Positions 44,273 through 52,501 of a DNA stretch of 64,000 nt are shown piece after piece. A model generated the notes under the pieces. The model was given only the letters and a program-made list of their open reading frames with translations. It did not search any database and had not been told where the DNA came from. This DNA is from Marinobacter sp. GTDB lineage: Bacteria > Pseudomonadota > Gammaproteobacteria > Pseudomonadales > Oleiphilaceae. Positions within the stretch are counted from its first letter, which is position 1, and the number at the start of each line of letters is the position of its first letter. The position numbers and the translations under genes were made by a program. The DNA lies in NCBI GenBank assembly GCA_030457765.1, contig JAKDUK010000004.1, forward strand, positions 60,982 through 124,981. Reading direction: 5' to 3'.

Positions 44273-44980
44273 ATGAGACAAATTGTATTAGATACAGAAA
44301 CAACCGGCATAGACCCTGCAGAAGGGCACCGGATTATTGAGATTGGTTGTGTTGAGATGATTGAGCGCCGGCTAACAGGGCGCAACTATCATGTTTACGT
44401 GAACCCCGAGCGGGAAATTGAAGCAGAAGCCATTACCATTCATGGCATAACCAATGAATTTCTTGAAGACAAGCCTAAATTTGCGGCTGTGGCTGATGAG
44501 TTTTTTGAATTTATCAAAGGTGCAGAACTTGTTATTCATAATGCCGCGTTTGATATCGGCTTTATGGATTCGGAGTTTGCACGGGTTAAGCCAGTGCGAA
44601 AAACCGCCGACCACTGCGGTGTAATAGACTCTCTGGCAGTTGCTCGAGCCAAGCACCCCGGCCAAAAAAATAACCTCAACGCGTTATGTAAGCGTTATGG
44701 CGTTGATAATAGCAATCGTGAGCTGCACGGCGCGTTGCTGGACGCTGAAATTCTGGCAGAAGTATATTTGCTGCTTACTGGCGGGCAGACCGCGCTATCC
44801 CTTGATGCAGGGTCTGAATACGGGGGTGCTTCTGGTGGTATTCGTAGACTGGATTCGGGTCGGCCTGCGCTGGCCATCATTAAAGCAACCGACGCCGAGC
44901 GTGAAGCACATACTGAATTTATGACGGTTCTTGAAAAAAAGGTGGGTGAAACAGTTTGGAGCAAGTTGGAAGGCGCATAA
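44273..44980 (+). CDS. dnaQ: DNA polymerase III epsilon subunit (3'-5' proofreading exonuclease)
   Basis: 235 residues: DEDDh exonuclease domain up to about residue 175 and a C-terminal tail that binds the alpha subunit. Exo motifs are VLDTETTGIDP (Asp and Glu), HNAAFDIGFMD and HGALLDAEI. It forms the polymerase core with DnaE and HolE. rnhA lies just upstream in the same direction here, whereas E. coli has the two genes divergent. A small hairpin with eight Ts follows at 45054-45078. Confidence 0.97.
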   Translation: MRQIVLDTETTGIDPAEGHRIIEIGCVEMIERRLTGRNYHVYVNPEREIEAEAITIHGITNEFLEDKPKFAAVADEFFEFIKGAELVIHNAAFDIGFMDSEFARVKPVRKTADHCGVIDSLAVARAKHPGQKNNLNALCKRYGVDNSNRELHGALLDAEILAEVYLLLTGGQTALSLDAGSEYGGASGGIRRLDSGRPALAIIKATDAEREAHTEFMTVLEKKVGETVWSKLEGA

Positions 44981-45024
44981 TGAGAACTGTGTCTGCCTGT
45001 ACCAATTGTTACATTCCTACTTTG

Positions 45025-45052
45025 TTGAGGTCCTTGGGATTTATGTTATAAG
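45025..45052 (+). promoter_or_regulatory. Promoter-like sequence upstream of fimL
   Basis: TTGAGG (45025-45030), 16 bases, TATAAG (45047-45052). It sits immediately upstream of a terminator-like hairpin, so if real it would make either a very short RNA or an attenuated fimL transcript. Confidence 0.3.
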
Positions 45053-45053
45053 T

Positions 45054-45078
45054 AGTGGCTAGTTGGTCACTTTTTTTT
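45054..45078 (+). terminator. Terminator-like hairpin between dnaQ and fimL
   Basis: AGTGGC (45054-45059) pairs with GTCACT (45066-45071) with one G-T pair and a 6-base loop, followed directly by a run of eight Ts. The stem is short, so strength is uncertain. It probably ends the yafS-rnhA-dnaQ transcript. Confidence 0.5.
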
Positions 45079-45130
45079 GGTTACGCACTAAGGTCGGGAG
45101 GGGTTAGCCGACTCATAATAGGAAGCGTTT

Positions 45131-46837
45131 ATGGTTCAATCGTCTCTGGCGACGAAATCGCAGTCGTTTGATCTGGTCAAAAGCGAAATCGAACAGACCA
45201 TCAAGCAGGCAGAATCCAGCCTTGAGCGCTTTCAGGAAAACCGCGAGAGTGGTGAAGATCTCCAGAATTGTCTGGATTTCCTGAATCAGCTTCGCGGTAT
45301 TTTTATTCTGGTAGAGCTTCGCGGCGGCACACTGCTTTGCCAAGAAGCCGTAGCGATGGCAAACGATGTACCTGTCGGTGCAAACGACGACAAGAATATA
45401 TTGCTCACCACACTGAACAGTGCGCTGTTTATTCTTCGTCGGTATGTGGACTACTACCATCAGCAACGTGCAGATCATCCTGAATTGCTATTGCCGGTTA
45501 TCAACGATCTGCGTGAGGCCCGCCGCGAAAAGCCTTACCCTGAATCCTGTTTCTTTGAAGTAGATGTAAAAGACCAGCCAGACTTTTGTTCTGGGTTGTC
45601 GGTTACTTCGTTTGAAGGTACAGATGAAGAATACGAAATTGCAGCCCGCCGTATGCGCCTGACTTTTCAAGTGGCCTTGCTGGGCATACTCAGGGAGCGT
45701 AACCCGGTTGTTAGCCAAAAACTTATAGGTCGCGCTGCCCGAGGGTTCGTGCGCTTATGTCAAGGTGCGCCTATGGGGGAAATGTGGTGCCTTGTGGCTA
45801 TTGCCGCAGACACCATGGTCGATCGCGCCATGACCTTCACCAAAGCTCGCAAACGCATGTTTATGCGCATTGAAAAGTACGCGCGTGAAGTGGTTTATAT
45901 CGGCAAGGTAGCAACTGCGAAAGACGCGCCAGATTCGCTTATTCGAGATCTCGTTTATTTGGTTTATCGCAGCGGCTCTGGCAACCCAGAGGCTACTCGG
46001 ATTCTGTCAGCTTTTCAGCTTACCCCCGCTGAGTTCTCAGACTCTGTTCTTGAAGCTCACGCACGGCGTTTGTACGGCCCCGGCACAGATGTGCTGGAGT
46101 CCCTTTCAGAGGCATTGCAGGACGAGCTTAATCAGCTTAAAGATGAACTAGACATTATAGAGCGTGGCATAGAGCCGGATTTAGCTGAACTCTCCTCTAT
46201 TGCAGATACCCTGGAGCGCCTTGCCAATACGCTTGTTATGCTGGATCTTAGTCGCCTGGCCACTATTTCTCGCGAAGAAGCGGCCAGGCTTCGCACGTGG
46301 GAGTCTGAATCCAGGCTGCCCGGCGAAGATGAGCTTTTCCGCCTGGCAGATTCCGTGTTGGGTATTGAAGATGCGGTTATGCAAATTGTTAGCCGCGGTA
46401 TTACCGCCGAAACCGACGCACTGGTAGGCAGTGAACAAAGTAGTGAAGAATCGATCTATCTTAAAGAAGCGGTGTATGTGGTGGCCGACGAAGCGCGTGG
46501 GGCGCTAACACTGGCAAAGCGTGCTATTACGGCCTTTGTGGAGTCGGATTACGACAAGCTTCATCTTGCTAACTTGCCCGCTACCTTGCACAGCATTTGG
46601 GGCGGGTTGCAGATGGTGAATGATCCCGGTGCAGCCCATGTACTTGAGCGCGCCGCTGTGTCAATTCAGGAGCGCTTGCTAGACGCTCGCGAAGCGCCCG
46701 ACACTCAGGTACTGGAAGCCTTGGCAGATGCACTGACATCTCTAGAGTATTATATTGAAAGCATTGGCAAGCGCGAGGACAGTAATGCTGATCTGCTCAG
46801 GCTGGCGGAAACATCGCTGGATGACGTAGGGTTGTGA
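45131..46837 (+). CDS. fimL: FimL-like pilus/cAMP regulatory scaffold protein
   Basis: 568 residues, helical, cytoplasmic, no signal. The start (SFDLVKSEIEQTIKQAESSL then ERFQENRESGEDLQNCLDFL) and NQLRGIFILVELRGGTLLCQ resemble P. aeruginosa FimL, which is related to the N-terminus of the Chp kinase ChpA but lacks phosphotransfer His. FimL connects the pilus chemosensory system, through PilG and FimV, to adenylate cyclase CyaB. fimV is in this same window. The GloB-RNase H-DnaQ-FimL neighbourhood matches Pseudomonas, supporting the call. A strong bidirectional terminator follows. Confidence 0.82.
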   Translation: MVQSSLATKSQSFDLVKSEIEQTIKQAESSLERFQENRESGEDLQNCLDFLNQLRGIFILVELRGGTLLCQEAVAMANDVPVGANDDKNILLTTLNSALFILRRYVDYYHQQRADHPELLLPVINDLREARREKPYPESCFFEVDVKDQPDFCSGLSVTSFEGTDEEYEIAARRMRLTFQVALLGILRERNPVVSQKLIGRAARGFVRLCQGAPMGEMWCLVAIAADTMVDRAMTFTKARKRMFMRIEKYAREVVYIGKVATAKDAPDSLIRDLVYLVYRSGSGNPEATRILSAFQLTPAEFSDSVLEAHARRLYGPGTDVLESLSEALQDELNQLKDELDIIERGIEPDLAELSSIADTLERLANTLVMLDLSRLATISREEAARLRTWESESRLPGEDELFRLADSVLGIEDAVMQIVSRGITAETDALVGSEQSSEESIYLKEAVYVVADEARGALTLAKRAITAFVESDYDKLHLANLPATLHSIWGGLQMVNDPGAAHVLERAAVSIQERLLDAREAPDTQVLEALADALTSLEYYIESIGKREDSNADLLRLAETSLDDVGL

Positions 46838-46867
46838 GGCTGTTCTGACAGGCTGATTGTACAGAAC

Positions 46868-46898
46868 AAAAAAACCCGCGCCTGGCGCGGGTTTTTTT
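46868..46898. terminator. Bidirectional terminator between fimL and the SCP2 gene
   Basis: A run of seven As, then CCCGCG (46875-46880), a 5-base loop, CGCGGG (46886-46891) and seven Ts. The symmetric A and T tracts allow termination of both convergent genes. Confidence 0.9.
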
Positions 46899-46918
46899 GT
46901 GAGCTAAACGGGGGGGGA

Positions 46919-47233
46919 TTAGCCCATGTTGAACAGCTCACCTAGCTTGGTAGCCAACATCATGTCGCCTTCGGCGCGAAGCTGGCCTGCCATGAATGCC
47001 TGCATGCCGTCAGTTTCGCCAGAAACGATACCTTCGAGGGTTTCAGCGTTCATGATCAGAGTCACTGAGGGATCATCGTGAGCGCCTTCGTTCAGGTCGC
47101 AGGTGCCGTCTTTGATAACCAGGTTGTAGCTTTTATCATCTTCGATATCAAACTGGAATACCAGGTCTAGACCCTGAGCTGCGTCTGCGTTGAAGTTTTT
47201 CTCTAGCTTTTCAAAGATCTGATCTACAGACAT
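46919..47233 (-). CDS. SCP-2 sterol-transfer-family lipid-binding protein
   Basis: 104-residue stand-alone SCP2 domain. The segments VFQFDIEDDKSYNLVIKDG, DPSVTLIMNAETLEGIVSG and AFMAGQLRAEGDMMLATKL follow the family pattern. Such small bacterial SCP2 proteins bind lipid or acyl-CoA; the ligand is unknown. It is divergent from sohB with about 227 bases between them. The 3' flank carries a run of eight Gs outside the coding region. Confidence 0.88.
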   Translation of the reverse strand: MSVDQIFEKLEKNFNADAAQGLDLVFQFDIEDDKSYNLVIKDGTCDLNEGAHDDPSVTLIMNAETLEGIVSGETDGMQAFMAGQLRAEGDMMLATKLGELFNMG

Positions 47234-47460
47234 TATTTTACCCTTTTTGATGGTTGTCTTGTCATGAGAGCGGCTTTACGTGCCTGGCTTTGACAGCCTT
47301 GACGGCAGCCGGACAGAGCCGACTTTGCAAATCGACTTTATGGGGAGATGATACCTCTGTCAAGCTCGATCGAACGCTTGTTTTAATTTTTTGCTCTGCT
47401 TATCACAAGAGTTTCGGTAAGTTACACTCTCGTGCTTGCTTAACTGCCTGGAGAAGCGTT

Positions 47461-48525
47461 TTGGAGTTTTTGACTGAATACGGTTTATTTTTAGCAAAGG
47501 TGATTACCTTTGTTGTCGCGGCTGCGGTGGTTGTGGCTATTATTGTCTCAGCTACCCAAAGGGATCGGGGCGACCATGAGGATGACGGCGAGCTGCAAAT
47601 TTTTAAGCTCAACGAAAAGTACCGCAAACTGCGTGAGTCTATTCAGGCCAAACTCATGACTCAACAAGAGCGCAAGGCCTGGAGCAAAGCAAAAAAGAAA
47701 GAGGACAAAGCACAGAAGAAAACCGCAAAGGCAAAAAAAGACGAAACGGGTGCCGTTAAAGATGCACCAGGTCGTATTTATGTGCTGGATTTTGACGGCG
47801 ACATAAAGGCTAGTGATACTGACCCACTGCGTCGTGCCATATCGGCGGTACTCAGTGTAGCCGAACCAGGCAAGGACGAGGTCGTCATTCGTCTCGAAAG
47901 CGGTGGCGGTCTTGTGCACTCATATGGCCTTGCCGCTGCACAGCTAGACCGAATCCGCAGTAAAGGTATCCACCTTACCGCTTGCGTTGACAAAGTCGCA
48001 GCAAGCGGTGGTTACATGATGGCTTGTGTGGCAGACCGAATCATAGCCTCGCCTTTTGCCGTTCTCGGCTCTATAGGTGTAGTAGCCCAGTTGCCGAATT
48101 TTCACCGCCTGTTAAAGAAAAACAACGTGGATTTTGAAATACTGACCGCCGGTGAGCATAAACGCACCATGACCATCTTTGGAGAAAACACAGACAAAGG
48201 GCGTCAGAAATTCCTTGAAGACCTGGAAGATACTCACGGTCTGTTTAAAGATTATGTAAGCGAGCGTCGCCCCGACCTGGATATCGCCGCTGTGGCTACT
48301 GGCGATATTTGGTTTGGCAAACGGGCCCTTGAGGTAAAACTGATTGACGAGATCAAAACCTCCGACGAATATATCATTGAAGCGTGTGATCGGGCGGACG
48401 TAGTCTCGGTATCCTTTCAGCGCAAACGAACACTGCCGGAGAAGCTTGGGCTGGCAACCAGCACTGCACTCGAACACACCGTATGGAAGGTTCTGAGCGC
48501 ATTTCGCAACCAGAAAATCCAGTAG
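47461..48525 (+). CDS. sohB: Inner-membrane serine peptidase SohB
   Basis: Protease of the SppA/S49 family, facing the periplasm. I place the start at the TTG 47461 (354 residues): the resulting MEFLTEYGLFLAKVITF matches the E. coli SohB start, a CTGGAGAAG ribosome site lies just ahead, and the 69 upstream in-frame codons look non-coding. One membrane span (about 8-27) is followed by a Lys-rich helix (WSKAKKKEDKAQKKTAKA), then the S49 domain with nucleophile Ser in VAASGGYMMACVAD. acuI follows after 22 bases. Confidence 0.93.
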   Translation: MEFLTEYGLFLAKVITFVVAAAVVVAIIVSATQRDRGDHEDDGELQIFKLNEKYRKLRESIQAKLMTQQERKAWSKAKKKEDKAQKKTAKAKKDETGAVKDAPGRIYVLDFDGDIKASDTDPLRRAISAVLSVAEPGKDEVVIRLESGGGLVHSYGLAAAQLDRIRSKGIHLTACVDKVAASGGYMMACVADRIIASPFAVLGSIGVVAQLPNFHRLLKKNNVDFEILTAGEHKRTMTIFGENTDKGRQKFLEDLEDTHGLFKDYVSERRPDLDIAAVATGDIWFGKRALEVKLIDEIKTSDEYIIEACDRADVVSVSFQRKRTLPEKLGLATSTALEHTVWKVLSAFRNQKIQ

Positions 48526-48547
48526 CCAATAAAACGTGGGGAAGACT

Positions 48548-49546
48548 ATGACGAGCGATACCCAATTCAAAGCCTGGCGTGTTGAAGAGCAGGATGGCAG
48601 CCATAAAGGTGCTGAACAGACGCTTGGCCTCAACGATCTTCCGGCGGGCGAGGTGCTGATAAAAGTCAGTCATTCCTCACTCAACTACAAAGACGCACTG
48701 TCCGCCTCTGGTAACAAAGGTGTTACTCGCTCATTCCCCCACACACCAGGCATAGATGCTGCCGGAGAAGTGGTCGAGTCCGCCACCGGAACCCCAGCTG
48801 TTGGTAGCCAGGTGATCGTAACCGGCTACGACCTGGGTATGGATACCGACGGCGGTTTTGGCGAATACATTCGCGTACCTTCCGCTTGGTGTGTAGCCAT
48901 GCCAGCCAACTGGGATGCCAGTACCGCAATGACATACGGCACAGCCGGCCTCACAGCGGGTTTGTGCGTGCAGAAGCTCCTCACCATGGGTGCCAGGCCA
49001 GAGCAGGGCAACGTAGCTGTTTCGGGCGCCTCTGGCGCGGTAGGTAGTGTCGCCGTAGAACTCCTGGCCAAACTCGGCTTCCATGTGGTTGCTATTAGCG
49101 GCAAGGCTGATCACGCAGACGCGTTGAAAGCATTAGGTGCTGTAGAGGTTGTTGGGCGAGATACGCTGGCAGATGAGAAAAAACCCATGCTGAAACCGGC
49201 TTTTGCCAACGCTGTAGACACGGTTGGTGGATCGCCTCTGGCTGAGTTGCTAAAACAGATCCAGCCAGGCGGTTCGGTTGCTTGCTGCGGCCTGGTTGCT
49301 GGCCCACAACTCCAGACCACGGTTCTTCCTTTCATCCTGCGCGGTGTAAACCTGCTGGGTGTGGATTCAGTGGAAATCCCACTGGTTGAGAAAGAAGCAG
49401 TTTGGAAAAAGTTTTCAGGCGACTGGAAATGTTCCAAGGCGGAAGCATCTGCTAAACAGATTGGCCGGGCTGATCTTGATGGGGCGCTACAAGCTTTCCT
49501 GAAAGGTGAGTCGGCAGGAAAGATAGTTTTAGATCATGCGATCTGA
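48548..49546 (+). CDS. acuI: Acrylyl-CoA reductase AcuI / YhdH-type quinone oxidoreductase
   Basis: 332-residue zinc-free medium-chain dehydrogenase of the YhdH/YhfP group. Typical features are SSLNYKDALSASGNKGVTRS and FPHTPGIDAAGEVVES at the N-terminus and the NADP-binding VSGASGAVGSVAVELLAKLG. YhdH proteins are now known as NADPH-dependent acrylyl-CoA reductases; in marine bacteria AcuI clears acrylyl-CoA from DMSP breakdown. No dmd or dddL genes lie nearby, so a general detoxification role is safest. The ATG at 48548 has a GGGGAAG ribosome site; an in-frame GTG at 48536 is less likely. Confidence 0.9.
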   Translation: MTSDTQFKAWRVEEQDGSHKGAEQTLGLNDLPAGEVLIKVSHSSLNYKDALSASGNKGVTRSFPHTPGIDAAGEVVESATGTPAVGSQVIVTGYDLGMDTDGGFGEYIRVPSAWCVAMPANWDASTAMTYGTAGLTAGLCVQKLLTMGARPEQGNVAVSGASGAVGSVAVELLAKLGFHVVAISGKADHADALKALGAVEVVGRDTLADEKKPMLKPAFANAVDTVGGSPLAELLKQIQPGGSVACCGLVAGPQLQTTVLPFILRGVNLLGVDSVEIPLVEKEAVWKKFSGDWKCSKAEASAKQIGRADLDGALQAFLKGESAGKIVLDHAI

Positions 49547-49561
49547 AATGACATAGTTTGA

Positions 49562-49670
49562 GCAGTTAGGGTCGAAGATCTTATCTAAACCGTGCGGCGC
49601 CATGGATGGCGGAGCCGAGCGTACACGGACGTATTCACAGCGTGTTGATAAGCCCTTCGACCCTAACAGC
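49562..49670. repeat. Structured intergenic repeat, copy 2
   Basis: 24-base arms at 49562-49585 and 49647-49670 are inverted complements with 3 mismatches and enclose a 61-base core. The core, here on the + strand, contains GGCGCCATGGATGGCG (49596-49611) and TACACGGACGTAT (49622-49634), both found in the - strand core of copy 1 at nearly identical spacing. The arms do not resemble those of copy 1. It lies between the convergent ends of acuI and the DUF934 gene. Confidence 0.75.
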
Positions 49671-49688
49671 GCGCCCCAGCGCCAGAAA

Positions 49689-50192
49689 TTAAGAAGCCCT
49701 ACGCCGAAATAAAGGCAAATCCGTATCCGTAGCCGCCTGATACCCCTGGCTAAAGAAATTCAGCGATCGCGCTGCCTTACGAATATCCTTATCCGGGCGC
49801 AGATCATAGGTATCAAAACCACAACGCTTCATAAACTGAAGTTGGTCCAGTAACACATCGCCAATCGCCCGTAGCTCATTTTTGAAGCCGAAGCGTTCCC
49901 GCAGCAATCTGGCCGTGCTATAGCCCCGACCATCACTAAACTTTGGAAAGTTAATTGCCACTAAGGGCAATTCGTGAACGTGATCCGCCAGAACGTCTGG
50001 TTCATCATGGCCATCCAACCAAACACCGATATCACGTTTTCCTGCAAACTGATCACGATTCTCAAGCCAAAGATCCGCCGGAATCAGGGCAGGTTGTTCA
50101 GGAATGGTTAGTGACTCACCGTTTTCAGGCCGCGGAACCACAACCCATTCATTTTGACAGATGCTGCCATCCCGAAAAATAATATCAGGCAT
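49689..50192 (-). CDS. DUF934 protein associated with sulfite reductase
   Basis: 167 residues from the ATG at 50192, with an AAGGAG ribosome site; the start overlaps the cysI stop by 8 bases, so translation is coupled. Conserved DUF934 segments include VAINFPKFSDGRGYSTARLL, RERFGFKNELRAIGDVLLDQ and FMKRCGFDTYDLR. The family is almost always beside cysI or cysH and is thought to assist sulfite reduction, but its chemistry is unknown. No cofactor motif is visible. Confidence 0.9.
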   Translation of the reverse strand: MPDIIFRDGSICQNEWVVVPRPENGESLTIPEQPALIPADLWLENRDQFAGKRDIGVWLDGHDEPDVLADHVHELPLVAINFPKFSDGRGYSTARLLRERFGFKNELRAIGDVLLDQLQFMKRCGFDTYDLRPDKDIRKAARSLNFFSQGYQAATDTDLPLFRRRAS

Positions 50193-51837
50193 AAACCCGC
50201 TCCTTGAAAGGACTGATTCCAACACGGCGATAGGTATCTACAAAAGACTCTTCCTCCGTGCGTTTATCAATGTAAACGTCAATAATTTTAGCGATCACAT
50301 CCGGCATATCATCCTGGGCAAAAGATGGCCCCAAAATTTTGCCGATGGAGGCATCGTGCTGCGATGCGCCACCAAGGCTTACTTGATAGAATTCCTGGCC
50401 TTTTTTGTCGACACCCAACACCCCAATGTTGCCCACATGGTGGTGGCCACAGGCATTCATGCAGCCGGATATATTCAAATCGATATTGCCCAGGTCGTAC
50501 AGATAGTCGAGGTTGTCAAAGCGACGTTGAATGGCCTCGGCAACAGGGATTGATTTGGCATTCGCCAGGGCACAAAAATCACCCCCGGGGCAGCAGATAA
50601 TGTCGTTCAGCGTATGTAGATTGGCGGTACCAAAGCCCAATGGGCCAAGCTGCTGCCAAAGTTCAAACAATCGATCCTGGCGTACATCTGCGAGTACCAC
50701 GTTTTGGTAATGCGTAACTCGTGCCTCGCCGAAACTGTATTCGTCTGCCAAGTCTGCAATATGCTCAAGCTGTTGATCAGTCACGTCTCCCGGGGGCGTT
50801 CCGGTCTCTTTCAGCGTTAGCGATACAATCGCATAGCCTGGTTTTTTGTGCGTGTCTACGTTGTGCTGTAGCCACTGATCAAATGCGCGGCTCTCGAATC
50901 TCTGCTGTGCCAGTTGATCTGTGGCATTACTTAGCTCTGCGTAGTCAGGCTCGGTAAAATAGCCCTGAATGCGCTCAATGGCTTCAGGAGTGAGGCGAGT
51001 AGGGGAATCTTTGATGTGCGCCCACTCGGTTTCCACCTTTTCTGAAAATCCTTCCGGAGTCAGCGCCTTTACCAAAATCTTAATGCGGGCTTTAAATTTG
51101 TTGTCACGGCGACCGTAACGGTTATAAACCCTGAGAATTGATTCCAAATACGTCAGCAGATCGAGTTCAGGAAGAAATTCCCGGATAACAGGCGCAATCA
51201 TCGGTGTGCGGCCCAGGCCGCCACCTACGTGCACCCGAAAGCCCAGATCTCCGGACTCATTACGCACGATCTGAAGGCCAATGTCGTGGACTTGAATAGC
51301 GGCTCTGTCTGTTTTCTCTGAGGCGTTCACAGCTACTTTAAATTTTCTTGGCAGATAGGCGAACTCCGGATGAAACGTCGACCACTGGCGGATAATTTCG
51401 CAGTAGGGGCGGGGATCGGCAATTTCGTCAGCCTGAACACCGGCAAACTGATCGGTGGTGGTGTTTCGGATGCAGTTGCCGCTGGTCTGGTTGGCATGCA
51501 TTTCAACCTCAGCCAGCTCAGCCAGAATATCAGGCACATCTTCCACAGCAGGCCAGTTCAGTTGCACGTTTTGGCGTGTGGTGAAGTGTGCGTAGCTTTT
51601 GTCGTAATCGCGGGTGATGCGTGCAAGTCGGCGCAGTTGAGCAGAACGCAGCATGCCGTAAGGTACGCAAATGCGAAGCATAGGGGCAAGGCGCTGAATG
51701 TAAAGTCCGTTTTGCAGTCGCAGTGGCAAAAATTCATCTTCTTCCAGCTCGCCGGCCAGTGCTCGTGCAGTTTGATCCCGAAACTGCGCCACTCGCTCTT
51801 TGGCCATTAGCCGATCGTGCTCGTCGTATACGTACAT
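50185..51837 (-). CDS. cysI: Sulfite reductase hemoprotein (nitrite/sulfite reductase family)
   Basis: 550 residues, siroheme and 4Fe-4S enzyme reducing sulfite to sulfide. The cluster ligands C-x5-C (CCPGGDFC) and C-x3-C (GCMNACGHH) lie near residues 420-470. The two ferredoxin-like half-domains each carry the RxxR-type siroheme site (YAHFTTRQNVQLNW in the first). In this lineage the protein works with a ferredoxin-type or other electron donor rather than CysJ, since no cysJ is adjacent. The sulfide supplies MetZ. Siroheme synthesis starts with the SUMT encoded at 29245. Confidence 0.93.
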   Translation of the reverse strand: MYVYDEHDRLMAKERVAQFRDQTARALAGELEEDEFLPLRLQNGLYIQRLAPMLRICVPYGMLRSAQLRRLARITRDYDKSYAHFTTRQNVQLNWPAVEDVPDILAELAEVEMHANQTSGNCIRNTTTDQFAGVQADEIADPRPYCEIIRQWSTFHPEFAYLPRKFKVAVNASEKTDRAAIQVHDIGLQIVRNESGDLGFRVHVGGGLGRTPMIAPVIREFLPELDLLTYLESILRVYNRYGRRDNKFKARIKILVKALTPEGFSEKVETEWAHIKDSPTRLTPEAIERIQGYFTEPDYAELSNATDQLAQQRFESRAFDQWLQHNVDTHKKPGYAIVSLTLKETGTPPGDVTDQQLEHIADLADEYSFGEARVTHYQNVVLADVRQDRLFELWQQLGPLGFGTANLHTLNDIICCPGGDFCALANAKSIPVAEAIQRRFDNLDYLYDLGNIDLNISGCMNACGHHHVGNIGVLGVDKKGQEFYQVSLGGASQHDASIGKILGPSFAQDDMPDVIAKIIDVYIDKRTEEESFVDTYRRVGISPFKERVYA

Positions 51838-52124
51838 AAAAAGAAGTCCTGGGTAATAATGTCGTAACGGCCTGCACCCAAAGCAATCCTGCCTTCGATT
51901 TTTGGGTACACGTTAAATCGTGGCCTTATATCTGAAACGAAGGTTAGCAGGCCCTACTTATTCTAGAAATGATTATTTCAAGATATGTTTATCGATTCAG
52001 GTGATAAGCAGGAGGGTGGCGGGCTGGACGAATATCAATTTGCTGCTTTACTGACTAGTAAGAGGTCGGGCCACGTCCTGATTTACCGAAAACGGATATA
52101 TCAGACTCGTAAAAGGAGTAAGTA
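51838..52124. other. cysI upstream region
   Basis: 287 bases between the cysI start and a 34-codon gene on the other strand. It must hold the cysI promoter. AT-rich sequence around 51955-51990 (TTATTCTAGAAATGATTATT) is the kind of DNA bound by CysB, but I cannot assign a site. An open 46-codon frame at 51985-52125 is discussed under rejected items. Confidence 0.4.
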
Positions 52125-52229
52125 ATGAAGAAGCTGATGCAATCAGACAGCCATGTGGATGCCATAGCTGCCGTACTGATTATTGCACTTGTGGTTTCAT
52201 TTGCGGTGGTGTGGGTGTCCGGCCAGTAG
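52125..52229 (+). CDS. 34-residue single-span membrane protein
   Basis: Short frame with a strong AAAGGAG ribosome site 7 bases before the ATG. The peptide begins MKKLMQSDSHVDAIAA and continues with one hydrophobic helix (VLIIALVVSFAVVWV) before ending SGQ. A charged start, a single helix and a good ribosome site make it a believable small membrane protein. It ends 2 bases from the DUF2970 stop on the opposite strand. Function unknown. Confidence 0.65.
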   Translation: MKKLMQSDSHVDAIAAVLIIALVVSFAVVWVSGQ

Positions 52230-52231
52230 CG

Positions 52232-52468
52232 TTACTGGCCGGAAAGTGCAATTTGCACAATCAGCACGAGTGTGCCGATAAATAGAGCCGTGAACAGTAG
52301 GCCGCCGATAATATAGGGGAGCGGGCTATGGCTGCCAAAATCCTCTTCACGGCGCTTGCTGGACTGAACCCCCAGCGCGCCCGCTGCTACGCCTTGCATA
52401 ACTTTTAAAACGCCTGGTCCCTGAGACTTTTTGTTTTTATCCTTCTGTTTACCGGGCGACTGTGTCAT
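52232..52468 (-). CDS. DUF2970 family small membrane protein
   Basis: 78 residues. A basic, Lys-rich cytoplasmic start (KQKDKNKKSQG), the conserved VLKVMQGVAAGALGVQSSKR stretch of DUF2970, and one membrane helix (about 51-74, YIIGGLLFTALFIGTLVLIV). The function is unknown. It lies 33 bases upstream of the metH 3' end, tail to tail with the 34-residue peptide gene. Confidence 0.85.
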   Translation of the reverse strand: MTQSPGKQKDKNKKSQGPGVLKVMQGVAAGALGVQSSKRREEDFGSHSPLPYIIGGLLFTALFIGTLVLIVQIALSGQ

Positions 52469-52501
52469 AAATTCTATCCTCTGTGCGCATGAGCCCGGCC
52501 T

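Noticed and set aside
46910..46917. Run of eight Gs next to the SCP2 gene, considered as a phase-variable tract
   Set aside because: It is outside the coding region, just beyond the stop codon, so length change would not shift a frame.
51985..52125. 46-codon + strand frame ending in TAATG overlap with the 34-residue peptide gene
   Set aside because: The overlap is attractive for a coupled leader peptide, but no ribosome site precedes its ATG and the sequence covers the AT-rich cysI control region.
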